NCBI GenBank assembly: GCA_947034885.2
Contig: OX344749.2
Location: forward strand, 33,785,182 to 33,849,181
Reading direction: 5' to 3'
DNA from: Thuidium tamariscinum
Taxonomy: Eukaryota; Streptophyta; Bryopsida; Hypnales; Thuidiaceae
Length of the DNA: 64,000 nt
In this document: piece by piece, positions 48,833 to 60,511 of the stretch
Layout: the number at the start of each line of letters is the position of its first letter
Position numbering within the stretch: the stretch's first letter is position 1
The notes under the pieces: model-generated
What the model was told of the DNA's origin: nothing
Databases searched by the model: none
What the model saw: the letters and a program-made list of their open reading frames with translations, nothing else
Program-made: the position numbers and the translations under genes

Positions 48833-51191
48833 TTAATTCTTCTTGTACAAGAAAGGAGTCCACCAATCGCCCTCATACTTCGGGTAAGGAGCAATCCATT
48901 TCGCTGGTCTCTCAAACTTCACGGTGGTGAGCTTGCCTGCCAATACCTCCTCCGGAGAGTCTACGGTCAATTCTCCTTTAAGCACTCGGTCTAACCTCAG
49001 CTTCATGAACCTGAAATGCTAGCGTTAGATGAAAGTAATCATAGAAAGCATCCCATCGGGGAAAAAAGGAAAATGCGTATAACTAGGAAGTTTGGGCAGC
49101 TTTTTTCGAAGCAACAATCTCAAGAGAAAAAGCATAAGATTTACACCAACATCGTATGCAACTGGGGAAGGGGTGACAAGTAATTCATTGTGTTTACGAC
49201 ATCTTACGAAGAATTCGAGATAGACTACCAAGTTTCCAATCCACCTCGAAGTCGTTTAAGACCTTGTTATCTCATTACTTATAGCATTTCACATAGGAGT
49301 CACATACATATCTCTTCTTCATGCTAATTGTTGTCACTTGGACTATTGTGAAGTCAGCATTGCAAAAATAAGGTAGAACGCATAGAAATGCATTTGAATT
49401 AACCAAGGTGTAGGATTTCTTGCTATCCCAAGCTCGTTGCTTCGACCTGTGCAATCTAAAGTGACCCTCAGATAAAAAAATTCTGGCAATGCAGCAACAG
49501 GTGTTCTGTGAAATTGAAAAAGGAAATATCAAATTGAAGCTAAAACTCACGTGATCCAAACTTTGTCCGTTGATACAAGAGCAGCAGATGGTCTGCCCAC
49601 TTTAGCAGCCACCTCCGGGTGCTTGTCAAGGAACTCGGGCTCAATGACCATCCAGAAATCCTGTACCTTGTTGCGCTCTCCATACATACGCAGCTTCTCT
49701 TGCATCTGCTCTTGGAAATGCTCCTCATCGTCCAGCAAAAACTTGGCATTCGCAATCAAGTAGTAGTAGGTAGTCTTCTGCAGCAGGACATAAAACAAAT
49801 CATGACAATGAGTCAATTCCCAGAGGGCTGCAGATTTTACACCCTAAATCATACTTTCCAGGTTTAGAAACAAAAAATTCTCAGTGCTTAGCAGCTTCCC
49901 CTAAAGCAAATGCCCGAGAGAAAATCAGTTTTCTAAGCACATCTCAACTTTATCTAAGGCCACAAAGAGAAAAGTCAACCAACCTGTGAAGTAGCCGAAC
50001 TTGACGACTCCTTACTGCAAAATCCAGACGGAGAGAACCAGTTATAGAACAATAATAGAGCTCCAATGAGTCAGCATTTAGCCAAGCTGTATATTACAAA
50101 CCCTAGTCTCTGCACCAAATGAAACTCTTTTAGAAATCTCCACACAGATGGAGTGAATTCACTACAATGCTCTTCCGGGATATCTTTGAGTAGATCACGA
50201 ATAATTTGGCTTTCAAGTAGGGCAACAAATCTATGACAGAAACACAAATACCCCCCTCCAGCTCTTCTATGTGTTGAAGGCAACCTTGTGCCACGTTGTT
50301 ACACGTGATTTACTTAAGGTTAGGGAGGCTTGAATATATTTAGCTAGCACTTGCTAGTTCATGATCTCCGAAAAATGCAAATTGAGGTACTAAACATGCA
50401 GCGCTCAGGGTTTAGGAATGTGGAAGTGCGCACTTACGATGCAACTTCATTATCTACAGCTTGCGCCCGAATTGGCCGCATTCTCCCCACAACATCGTTA
50501 ACGCCCGGCCTAGCTCCGGACACCTGAACCTGCACAACCACAATTTTATGTTCTGTCACACCCTTGCGTATTACACTTATCCAAACATTCTCCAGAATTG
50601 GGGTACTAGTTCTGCAACACACATACACACACACACACCTTCTATTGAACTCAAATTTGCACCAAAGGAAGTTACTCAAAAACTCGAAGACCCACTCACT
50701 CTTTTAAATTCGTAAAGCCTGAAAATTGACAAGAAACTAAAAGTGCTTGAACACTCAAACATAGACAATTCTGTGCCAAAGAAGAAAATGTCGGGAAGAA
50801 CTCCACTAGAGCCAAAAAATCACAGGAAAGGAAGTTGCTCCAATCTTTTCAACAAAAATAGAAACCGGTGGTAAGGAAAAGATGCTTGAAAAACCCACTT
50901 AAACCCTGCGAATTGAAACGAAACACGAAGTATTCCAACCCTTACACAGAAGAATTCTACGCAGAAGAAGAATCGACAAGAGAAATGTAGTAAGGACAAT
51001 GCCGAGAGGGGCACCTTCTTGACGGAATCCCTGAGGACGAGACTGCGTGAGGAGCATCGCAAATGGCCAACGGAGGGAGCTCCTTTGAGGTGGAGCGACA
51101 AGGTGCTGCTGCTGGCCCTGGCGCTTGCATCGCAGACAGAAGAAGCCGTCGCTACTGCTGCTGCTGCCATTGCTGCAGTTGCGCACGCCAT
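48833..51191 (-). CDS. LCAA: LCAA/YCF54, Mg-protoporphyrin ester cyclase factor, 234 aa
   Basis: Exons on the minus strand are 51191-51015, 50529-50438, 50014-49984, 49777-49551 and 49010-48833; all borders are GT/AG and the frame is continuous. The N-terminal about 75 residues are rich in Ala, Ser and Arg without acids, a plastid transit peptide. From residue 101 comes the Ycf54 domain: TTYYYLIANAKFLLDDEEHF, ERNKVQDFWMVIEPEFLD, PSAALVSTDKVWITFMKLRL and a Trp-rich C-terminus (PKYEGDWWTPF) found in plant forms. Ycf54/LCAA stabilises the aerobic cyclase (CHL27) that forms protochlorophyllide in chlorophyll synthesis. Exon 3 is only 31 nt. The first ATG in frame is used; a second at codon 8 is possible. 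A GATAAG (I-box-like) string lies at 51309-51314, about 120 bp upstream, which would fit light regulation but is weak evidence. Confidence 0.92.
50612..50640. repeat. CA microsatellite in LCAA intron 1
   Basis: Interrupted run of CA dinucleotides (ACACACATACACACACACACACAC-like, under 30 bp). A potential length-variable marker. Confidence 0.8.
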
Positions 51192-51540
51192 AGCTTAGTC
51201 TCAGGCTGCGAAACTCCTGCAAGCCAGCAAACTAAGGCGAATGCAATGGAAGAGAGAGTTGCGAGATGCGAGAGACCGCTAGAAAGCAAATCCTCGGAAG
51301 CGGGCAAAGATAAGGTCTGTCATCTGTTTGGATTCGGGAACCGGCTTGGGAACGCCCTGCTTGCTCAGCAATGGGACGCTAGACTATGACAAGTAAACTC
51401 ATAACAATTAGTGTACTCATTTTTTAACATTAGAATTCCTTTAAAAGTGTCTCCAAGACTACCCTGAAACCATCATCATGCTTAATTATGGTTGGTGGGC
51501 TCTAATTTTTTTAGATTTTGGTGTGAGAATCAAGGCAACT
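51192..51540 (-). promoter_or_regulatory. LCAA upstream region
   Basis: Probable promoter and 5' UTR, GC-richer up to about 51390, then AT-rich. The plus-strand frame 51063-51389 is antisense to exon 1 and the leader and is not called. Confidence 0.4.
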
Positions 51541-51730
51541 TTACTAAAGTGTGGTTTAGGGTGTTTTAGGGAGTTCTACTTTGAAAATTCATAGAAATAA
51601 GATGTCTTATCCAAAAATATAATTTCTTGTTAGAAAATTCTTGATTTTCAATTGCTAATATTGCAAAAATATTTTTTCTTGAAAAAGGTGCTTCCAACTT
51701 TATTGAATTGTATAGTTTGACAATTATAGA
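51541..51730. repeat. Decayed right end of the CGGTGGAAG family
   Basis: TAGGGAGTTCTACTTTGAAAA, TTCTTGATTTTCAATTGCTAAT and AAAGGTGCTTCCAACTTTAT follow the order of 10888-11030 with heavy divergence; the terminal CTTCCACCG end is lost. Confidence 0.45.
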
Positions 51731-52149
51731 CCCTACTATTTGAGAATCTATCATAGACTTTTTTTCAATAAAAAAAAGAACCTACATTTGGATTACATTA
51801 GGTTAAATCAATAGCCATAATCAATGTCTTCAATGATTTTGACAAAGTGATTATGGTAGGAAGTCCATAAAGTGCCCATCTAATAGTTGAAACTTGAATT
51901 TGGGGAAGTGAAACTTCTTGAGATATTTTCAGTAAATTCTCCTTGAAAGATAATTGGAATTGGCATTTATGCCAAATTGTATCATTTTTTTTGTAGCTTT
52001 GTGGAAACAGTTATAAATATTTGAAGTTGAAAAGGCAAAAGGACTCTAAAATCACCTACCTCCTCAAATGTATACTATTTGTACATTTTTGGTACCATAG
52101 AAAAATAGCATGTATAGTGGGGTACCAATCAAAATGGCATTTTCGAATT

Positions 52150-52700
52150 CACAATGAAAGGAATTTTAGTGCTACCAACTTTGATAGCCTCTAGAGAGCT
52201 AAAAAATTGGTATTTTACCATGAAATTTTTTGTACAAGATTAAGTCTAAGTTAATAACATATGTGCTAAATTTCAAGGTCAAAAAATTTACACAAAAAAG
52301 ATGTATTCAAAATCTACCAACATATGTAGTTGTAAAAAAAATTCACTTCTTTCAACTTTGACACCCTCCCAAGGATTGAATTCTTTTTTGCCGTGAGATT
52401 TTTTGCCATGAACTAAACTATATGTTTGTACTATGTGCAAAAAAGTATAGGATCAAAAGATTAATACCAAAAAAGATATTTGAAGTCTACTAACATGTGT
52501 AGTTTTGAGAAATTTTTTATGATTGCTAACTTTGACACCCTCTCAAGTTCTGAAATATTGTTTTCTTACCATGAATTCTTTTTGTGAAATCATCTCTATG
52601 TTTGTAATATATGTGAAAAATTTCAAGTTCAAAAGACTTACCCAAAAAAAGATATTCAAAATCTCCCAACATGTGTAGTTGTGAGGATGACTTTTTGAAC
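52150..52700. repeat. Tandem repeat, about 175-bp period, three units
   Basis: Landmark AACTTTGACACCCTC recurs at about 52177, 52354 and 52528 (spacing 177 and 174 bp). Each unit ends with AAAAAAGATATTCAAAATCT and ACATGTGTAGTTGT-like text. Size is in the range of plant satellite monomers. A further unit occurs inverted at 63830-64000. Confidence 0.8.
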
Positions 52701-52739
52701 CCTTGCTATAGCAATGATGCTATTCTATAACCTAGTGAG

Positions 52740-53620
52740 TATAGAGCAGGGATTCTATGAGTACAGAGATTAGAAATTTGAAGTAGCATGAAAAAACTTA
52801 ATTTCATTCTTTAAAATAGATTCCATCTTAAAATTTGGATCAAAATTTTTTATTTTAAATAAATTTTAGTACTTACTTTCATGGACATATATATTATTGT
52901 GAACCTATTACCGTGGTTATGTTGAGTTTGAATGAAAACTCTAATTTTCAATCTTACATAAAAGTATACATTACAAAAATGAAGCACTCAATTGATATGA
53001 AAGATGAATGGAGATAGAATTAAGTTTTTGTAGAATATTGATTGATTATTGTTCTATAATAATGTGGATCTTCTTAGGGCTTAGGGAAAGGTACCAATAA
53101 TTTTCTATTGATGTATTGTTATTGGAGTCATTTAGATTTTTTTAAATAATTTGTTGAAAAGGATATTTGCTACATCAAATTTTATTTTGATTGATCATTG
53201 ACTTGTAGCATTATAAGTCCTCTTAAGGCCAATAGGAGGGTATCAATTATCTCCTCTTCATTTGCAAGTCTGTGGACTTGTTTAAATTTTAGAAACAAAA
53301 TTGTTCATAGAATTTCATTATATGTGGAAAGAGTTCAGTTGCATCAAATCTCATTTTGTTCATGACTATCTTATAGTAGTGTAAGTCTTCTTAGAGTTCA
53401 ATGTGGATAACTATGTTTTTATCTTAGTATATCAGTAATTGAACTTGTTAAGATTTTAGAAGAAAAATATTCAGTTGATAGAGATTAATTTTGTAAAGAA
53501 TGAACTTAGTTATATAAGATTATTGATTAATTGATCATTGTCTCTTTGTGGAACCCATCAAGGGATCCACCTCTTGTTTCTTGGTACCTCTCAATGCAAA
53601 AAAGAGGATTGAGCACTTGT
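52740..53620. other. AT-rich spacer
   Basis: No gene. Loose repeats of phrases like GTGGATCTTCTTAGGGCTTAGGG / TAAGTCTTCTTAGAGTTCA occur at about 170-bp intervals (53065, 53218, 53385), perhaps another degenerate array. Confidence 0.4.
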
Positions 53621-53624
53621 CAAC

Positions 53625-53965
53625 TTGATATGGTATTTATTGAACTTTGTTAGATTTTTATGATCACTTTCCTCCATCTTACTTTTAAGTACCTCTTAGC
53701 ACCAAGGAGAGTCCCATGATTGCAAGGAAAAATATTTAAAATTTAAAATTTAAAAATATATTAATATTAATATTATTATCTTTTGATAGCAACCATGGGA
53801 CTCCTCTTAGCATCAAGAGGTACTTAAAAGCAAGACAAAGGAGAGTGATCATAAAAATTTGAATTTGAATGGAATAACCGTTTATATGATTTAAGAAAAT
53901 CTTAGTTAGTCATCAATTTTTTTCTTCCTAAAATCTAACAAAGTACAATAAATGGTACAGTAAGG
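53625..53965. mobile_element. Foldback element with long imperfect arms
   Basis: Inner arms of about 61 bp (GATCACTTTCCTCC ... GTCCCATGATTGC and its imperfect complement) enclose an AT loop at about 53735-53785. Outer arms (GTATTTATTGAACTTTGTTAG / CTAACAAAGTACAATAAATG) continue the inversion, the right side carrying about 75 extra bp. No coding sequence. Confidence 0.7.
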
Positions 53966-53969
53966 TTGT

Positions 53970-54901
53970 TTAACCCCTAAAGGACCAACATGCCTTTTTT
54001 GGCAACATAACTATTTCGGGCAGGTACGTGTAGCTAGAGATTTCCATATTTTGGGACCAAATTTTAATAGAAGGTGTGGACGAGGAATATCTTCAAAGTC
54101 CAACAATTTTCGTGACTTTTGACTGCATGGTTAAAAAGTTATCACATGATATGTTGTTTATTTCTCAACTCGGGCAGTTTGGGCAGATCAGAAAAAATCA
54201 CTTTTTTAGAAAATAAAAATTCGAAATTGATTTAATAGATTTATATATACATGGAAAGCTTTGAATCATTCCATTTAGACTAATGAGTCAAAAGTTATGA
54301 AGAGTTTTAGTTTGCGGGTAGTTATAGATTCCCTACTCTAAAATAAACTTTGAAGTCCTTTATTTTACTCAATTTTCAAAAAAATTGGAAAAAAATAAAA
54401 ACATTGGGTGTAGGTTGTTTATTACAACATTTGAGCCGTTGGGATTGGCAAGTTTCAATTTCACAAATTTTTCTTTAACAATTTAGTATTTTGAATCATT
54501 CTCTACTTCTTTCTACTTACTATTTTTTTTCTATATGTTGTCCAATCCCAAATGATTTGAAATTTTTTGAGCATGTAGCCAACTTGCCTTGGAAAATGAA
54601 TCCAAAGAAGCACTACCATTTTGGACTCTTTTCATGCAAATGTGAGCTTGTAAAGTGCAGCTGCCCGTATTTTTACAGCGATAAAAAAAGGATTTTTGTA
54701 ACTTCAAACACTAATATCTTGTAATCCACATGGTAAAAATTTTTGAAATTTTTTCCTTGTCTTTTCAAACCTGAATACTACAAGATCCTACGGTTATATA
54801 TGTCCAAAAACAATATTTTCCGAATATTTGATACTTGTGTTAGAAATGGCAGTTTTGGAGGGGTTTTGGTGAAAATATAGTCAAAGAACTTTAGGGGTTA
54901 A
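53970..54901. mobile_element. TTAA-flanked element 1, CCCCTAAAGGACC ends
   Basis: TTAACCCCTAAAGGACCAAC at the left and AACTTTAGGGGTTAA at the right, about 0.93 kb. The interior is AT-rich with phrases shared with the next two elements. The plus frame 54491-54724 within it has Cys-rich text but no known domain. Confidence 0.75.
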
Positions 54902-56815
54902 TCCCCAAAGGACCAAACTATGTTTTTTGGCAACATAGCGATTTTGGGCAACTCACTACGGATGGAGTTTTTCTTTTTTTTCCTTTGAAATTTTCATACA
55001 TGTGCGCAACGAGTAGCTTTAAGGCCCAAAAATTTTCATAACTTTTGAGTACATGGTTAAGAAGTTATAACATGATATGTTATTTCCTTTGTTCAACAGG
55101 CAGCCCAAGCAACAAAAAAACTTCCTTAAAATTTTTTTAAAAAAAAAATTGAAATTATTTTCTTTGATTTTTATTTAAGTAGAATGTCTTTGAATCATTC
55201 CATTTTGATTAATGAGTCAAAAGTTATGAGGATTTTTAGTTTGAGGTAGTTTGTAGCTAGTTATAGAATCTACACTACAAAAAAAGTTTGAAATTCTTTA
55301 TTTAATTTAATTTTTAATATTTTTGAAAAAAAATAAAAACAATGGATGTATATTGTTTAATTTATACAACATTACAACCATTGAGATTGTCTTCTTTTAA
55401 CCCCTCATCACCGGAAGTGCAACTATGTTTAAAAACTACTTACTTTTCAAGCTGCATAAGTCTATATGTGACTAAGCTATGAAGATCTTAACCGTACAAT
55501 CTTGTAGTGTGCATGTTGTAGATGATGTGCTTAAAATTTGAAGTCATTTGACCGCATAGATTGAAAGATTATAATGTTTTAGTGTTGAAAAAAGATGCTG
55601 AAAATGTTTTGAGAATATATTTGGAAGTCAAATTTGATTTCTAAACCTACTTGAATGTAAAAACTTTGAACTAGAAAGTGCTTCAAAATGAACATGTACA
55701 TACATTGGTGAAGAAAATTGCATTGAATTGACTCATTGTGTTTGCAAAATGACTTTGAAATGTCAAAAAAATAACAAAAAAATGTGCAAAAAACATATCT
55801 ACAATTGAACCTCCTTCTACTAAAATGCCTCTCAGTCACTCATAACTTCTTGGATTGCTATGAAATTTCAGCCACACAAACTAGATTAGAATTCGCAACT
55901 TTTCCAAAAAAAATAATTCAAAACTAACACTGTATGAGGAAGAAAGAAGACGCTGAAGTTCACTGTAATCCAAAAATGTTAGGTTTTTGAACTTTGAATT
56001 GCTTCCAAGCATTCAAAACAACTTGGATTGCCTTGAAAATTTGATTACAATAACTAGACTTGTAGAGAAATGTAACTCAACAAATTTTATTGAAAACACA
56101 CATTGTATGAAGGAGATAAAAGTGTTCAAAGTTGCAGCCATCAAGTGTAGTGGTGAACTCAAATTGAACCTGTGAACTTCGATTGGCTCCCAAATCATTT
56201 GTATATCTTGTATTGATTTGAAAATTTTATCATACAAACTAGACTAGTATGCGCAACTTTTTCAACAATTTTTATTGAATTTGGACTTCAGATGCAAAAG
56301 TTATAGCAATTTGAATTAGATTGCCAGGCTATGAGGACACTTTTCGTCCCTTGCGGCGATGAGGGGTTAACTCTATAAATAAATTGTTAATAATTTAGTA
56401 TTTTGGCTCATTTTCTACTTCTTTCTGCTTACTATTTTTTTCCTAAATGTTGTACAATTTCAAATGATCTACAAATTTTCAAGCATGTTGACAACTTCAC
56501 TTTAAAAATGAATCCAAATAGTTACAATCATTTTGGACATTTTTCCATACAAATATGGTCTTCCGAAGTGTAGCTGCCCGGATTTTCGCAGTGGTAAGAA
56601 AATGATTTTTGTCACTTCAAACACTAATATCTTGCAATCTACACGACGGAAGTTGCTGAAATTTTTTTCACATCCTTTTAAACTTGTGTTCTAAAAGATC
56701 CTATACTTATTTTTTGTCCAAAAATGTTTTTTCCTTAAAATTTGGTAGTTGTCTAAAAAATGACAATTTTGAAGCGGTTTTGGTAAAAACATAGTCAAAA
56801 ACCTTTAGGGGTTAA
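54898..56815. mobile_element. TTAA-flanked element 2, same orientation
   Basis: Begins TTAATCCCCAAAGGACCAAAC directly at the TTAA that closes element 1 and ends CCTTTAGGGGTTAA. It is related to element 1 along its length once the nested insert at 55397-56370 is removed. Confidence 0.75.
55397..56370. mobile_element. Nested TTAA-flanked element, CCCCTCATCACCGG ends
   Basis: TTAACCCCTCATCACCGG at the left and GGCGATGAGGGGTTAA at the right, 0.97 kb, inserted in element 2. Removing it and one TTAA restores alignment of element 2 with element 1. Internal phrases repeat three times (CAAACTAGA...AACTTTT...CAAAA). No coding frame is recognised. Confidence 0.75.
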
Positions 56816-57750
56816 TGAATTACGATAATAGGTCTACAATAATGACTTTGCAATAATAGGCACTAAACTTTACTAAAGTTAACCCCTTAAGTTCCTTGAC
56901 TATATTTACTCTAAAAGTCGTCAAAAACTGCCATTTCTAGTAACAATACCAATTTCTTTTAGAAAACATTTTTAAAGATTTGTAACCATAGGATCTTGTA
57001 GTAAATTGGTTTGTAAACATATGGAAAAAATTTCAGAGTTCTTCACCATGTAGATAGCAAGATATTAGCATTTGAATGTTCAAAAATAGTTTTTTCACCC
57101 TGCGGAAAACAAGATAGCAACTCTTCAGTAGGCGGCAATCACATGAAAAATGGTTCAAATGGTTATACTTCTATGGATTCATTCTTGAGGCCAAGTAGGG
57201 TACTCGCCTAAAAAATTTCAAATTATTTGGAATTGAACAACATATAGGAAAAAAATAGGAAATAGAAAGAAGTAGCAAATGATTCAAAATACAGAATTGT
57301 GAAGAATTTCTTTAAGGAATTGAAAAATGCCAATCCCAATAGATACAATGTTGTAATAAACAATTTACATCCTATGTTTTTTTTTTAGTATTGAAAACTC
57401 AATAAAATAAAGGACTTCAAAGTTTATTTCAAAATAGAGAATCCATAACTGCCCGCAAATAAAAATCCTCCATAATTTTTTTCTCATTGATCAAAATGAA
57501 ATGATTCAAAGTTTCCCACACCAATATAAATGAAGAAAGTCAATCTCAAATTTTAGTTTTTGAAAAAAAAAAAAAAAAATTCAATCTGCCTAAACTACCC
57601 AATGATGAAAAAATAAATAACATATTAGGCTATAACTTTTGACTTGTATTTCCAAATGTCCTAAATTTTAGTGCATTTGAAAGATATTCCTCCTTCCCAT
57701 ATTTGATTAAAACTTGGGGGCAAATTATGGAAATCTCCACTCACAGGTAC

Positions 57751-58062
57751 TGATCGCATATAAAATATTTCAGACATGCAAAACCCAACTTCGAGATCAC
57801 ATGATCATGAACCTTTATTATTGAAAGTATATCGATTGTACATGGCACCACTGGCCCAGTTGCCTTCCTGCCGGGCTGCTATATCTCTCACTCTTACTCC
57901 TTAACTGTCAGTTTGTTATCTAACTGTGTGAAGTTCATGGCAGTCTCTGTTCACATGTGAGAGAGTAAGAACAGGGCTATCGAGTTTACTCCAGACACGA
58001 GTTCACACCCGAGCTTAGTTGATTGCGATTCCAACACTATGGGGCAATATTTATCGGTATCA
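57751..58062 (-). repeat. 3' LTR (left in window)
   Basis: 312 bp, TG...CA termini, starting TGATCGCATATAAAATATTT on the plus strand and ending CGGTATCA. Confidence 0.95.
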
Positions 58063-59176
58063 TCTCCTCCCCTGGCTCGGAACGGCCCTGGTCGTCCCGA
58101 GTCTGCATAGATCGATAGAAATATCTTTTCAGTTTTGCTCCGTTGTATAGTTTTTTCAGAATCACCCCCTCTGGCGTACTCAACCTGTAGGAGCCATTAT
58201 CGTATCGACGGTGGATGACGTACGGGCCGAGCCATTTCGGTTTAAACTTTTGGCCATGCTGCTTAACGAGCCAATGATCGACCATCATGACAAGCTCTCC
58301 AGGCTCGAATTTAATTGTCTTACCTCGAGCATCATGTCGAAGCTTTCTTCTCCGCTGCAAGCCCTCATAGTTCTGCAACGCAAATCGACGAGTTTCGTCT
58401 AACTTCTCTAATAAGAGAATTCGATTGCTTAAGGACTCAGTGTCGCCCAATCCATGATGGACAGCGGTTCGTAAAGATTTTAATTCCAATTCTACTGGCA
58501 TCGTAGCTTCAATTCCAAAGGCAAGTTGGAAAGGTGTGTACTCAGTTGCCGTCTTGTGAGCGGTTCTATACGCCCAAAGTGCCTCATTCACATGCAGATC
58601 CCATTCTCGACGCTTCTCGAGTATGACCTTACCAATGATGCCAATTAAAATCCCATTAGTCTTCTCCACCAAACCATTGCCTTGCGGGTAGTACGGACTC
58701 GCTCGTCGATGCTTCACGGACATTCTTTGCAATAGCTCAGTAATCACTTCATTCACGAAATGGCTTCCCTGATCGGTGACGATTTCAAATGGGCATCCAT
58801 AACGGCATATTATTTGATTAAACAGGAACTCAGCTGCAACTTTCTTATTGCATCGTTTTACAGCCATTGCTTCTGACCACTTGGTGAGGTAGTCAGTGGC
58901 TACTATAAGGTACTCATTTCGCTTAGCAGTCACAGGTAGCGGTCCGACAAAGTCCACACCCCACTTCTCGAATATTCCAGTAGGAAAGATGGGATTCAAC
59001 TCTGTGTATGGGACTGAACGTTTCCCATACGCTTGACAACTCTGACAAGTCCTGCAATATTTAGCACAATCAGCAAACAAAGTCGGCCAGTAATAACCTG
59101 CTTGCAACACCTTTCTCGATGTGATTTTAGTCGCAAAATGACCACCACACACGCCCTCATGGCAATGCAGCAGGAT
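58037..59176 (-). pseudogene. Integrase region of the retrotransposon
   Basis: Shows the zinc-binding Cys pair (CRTCQSC) and the catalytic Asp, Asp, Glu in GVDFVGPLP, VTDQGSHF and NGLVEKTNG. A GPY-like C-terminal part (WLGPYVI...YDNGSYRL) is followed by a short acidic tail without a chromodomain. The frame runs past the PPT into the 3' LTR by about 25 bp. It is separated from RNase H by an in-frame TAG at 59177-59179. Confidence 0.9.
58063..58073 (-). other. Polypurine tract
   Basis: On the minus strand AGGGGAGGAGA lies directly before the 3' LTR, the expected primer for plus-strand DNA synthesis. Confidence 0.85.
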
Positions 59177-60511
59177 CTATGATGCTTCATCTGGATTAAC
59201 TGCACGTTGAAGGATGCTGTCTTTTCCTGCTCGATATAGTTCATCCCCGATTAACGTATAAGGTTGGCTTTTCCTTCTAATTTCCCTGCGCTGGTAAGAC
59301 GTTAACCCCTCAGGAAATTCCGAATCTTTGAGATAACTGATTATGTTGGCATAACCGAAATCTCTTTGCTCGGACTCCACCATAAGTGCAAAACATTCTA
59401 AATCTTCAGACAAGACTCCCTCCACATCTTCATGAGGAAGTCCGAGGTCCAAGAGTAGCAATGCATGACTTGCTCGAGCACCCTTCTTGGTTTTAATCAC
59501 CAAATCATATGCCTGCAACGAGGCCATCAGTCGCACTGCCCTCCCTTCAGGATGAGTCTGCTGCACCAGCAACTTTAGTCCCTCGGTTTCGCATTGAACA
59601 AGGGTGGGAAATTGACTTGCTAATAAATAATGTTTGAACTTGGTGCAAGCAAATAATAAGGCGACTCCAAGTTTTTCAAGTGGAGAATATTTAATCTCAT
59701 AAAATGTCAAAAGACGGCTTGCATAATACACAGGGTGAGCACGCCTGATATTGTCATTTTGCATGAGAACTGCTGCAATTGCATCCTCAGACGCAGAAGG
59801 ATTAATGATAAATTGAATTGACCAGTCTGGATTTCGGACCACAGGGCCGCTTGCAAGCCGGGTCTTAACGTACTCAAAGGCTTGCTTGCATTCTTCACTC
59901 CATTCAAACGGCTTAGCTTTTGCAATTAATGCACTTATGGGCCTGCCAATTCCAGCAAGATTCGGTATGAAGCGGTTGTGATATATTGTCGTCCCCCAAA
60001 GCCTTGACACCTGTTCTCTTGAACCTGGGGCTTTCATTTCCAATATACGTTGTACCTTTTCCAAGTCAACCTTCAAACCGCCTTGAAATATGATGTGTCC
60101 AAGCAACGGTCCTTCTTCAAAACCAAACTTGCATTTTGACGGGCTTAGCGAACAACCATGTTCACGTAATCGTTGAAAAGCTGCTCTAACCTGCTCAACA
60201 TGTTTGGTTCTTTCACCATAAACTGCAAAGTCATCAAGATATACACGAATAAACCTCCCTATGTATGGTCCAAAAATCTTCAACTGCACGCGTTGGAAAG
60301 TTCCACCAGCATTGCACAAGCCAAACGGCATGCGCAACCATGCATACGTTCCCCATGGTGTAGTAAACGTGGTATATAAGATGCTGTCACGATGCACCCT
60401 AATTTGATGGTAACCTGAATATCCGTCACAAAATGAATACATCTCGTTGCCTGCAACCTCATCTAATAGTTCATCGACATGTGGAAGAGGTTGACGATCT
60501 TTCTTGGTAAA
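59177..60511 (-). pseudogene. Reverse transcriptase core and RNase H region
   Basis: RT motifs MPFGLCNAGGTFQR and YLDD (about 60230-60241) are intact. The RNase H-like part (AAVLMQ, YYASRLL, KFKHYLL) lacks the usual Asp residues: the DAS motif reads SAS, the TDH position reads ETE and the ADxLSR position reads ASHALL. It ends in TAG at 59177 and is entered through TAG at 60512. Confidence 0.88.

Noticed and set aside
51063..51389. 108-codon plus-strand ORF
   Set aside because: Antisense to LCAA exon 1 and its leader; Cys-rich text comes from the GCN-rich transit-peptide codons of the real gene.
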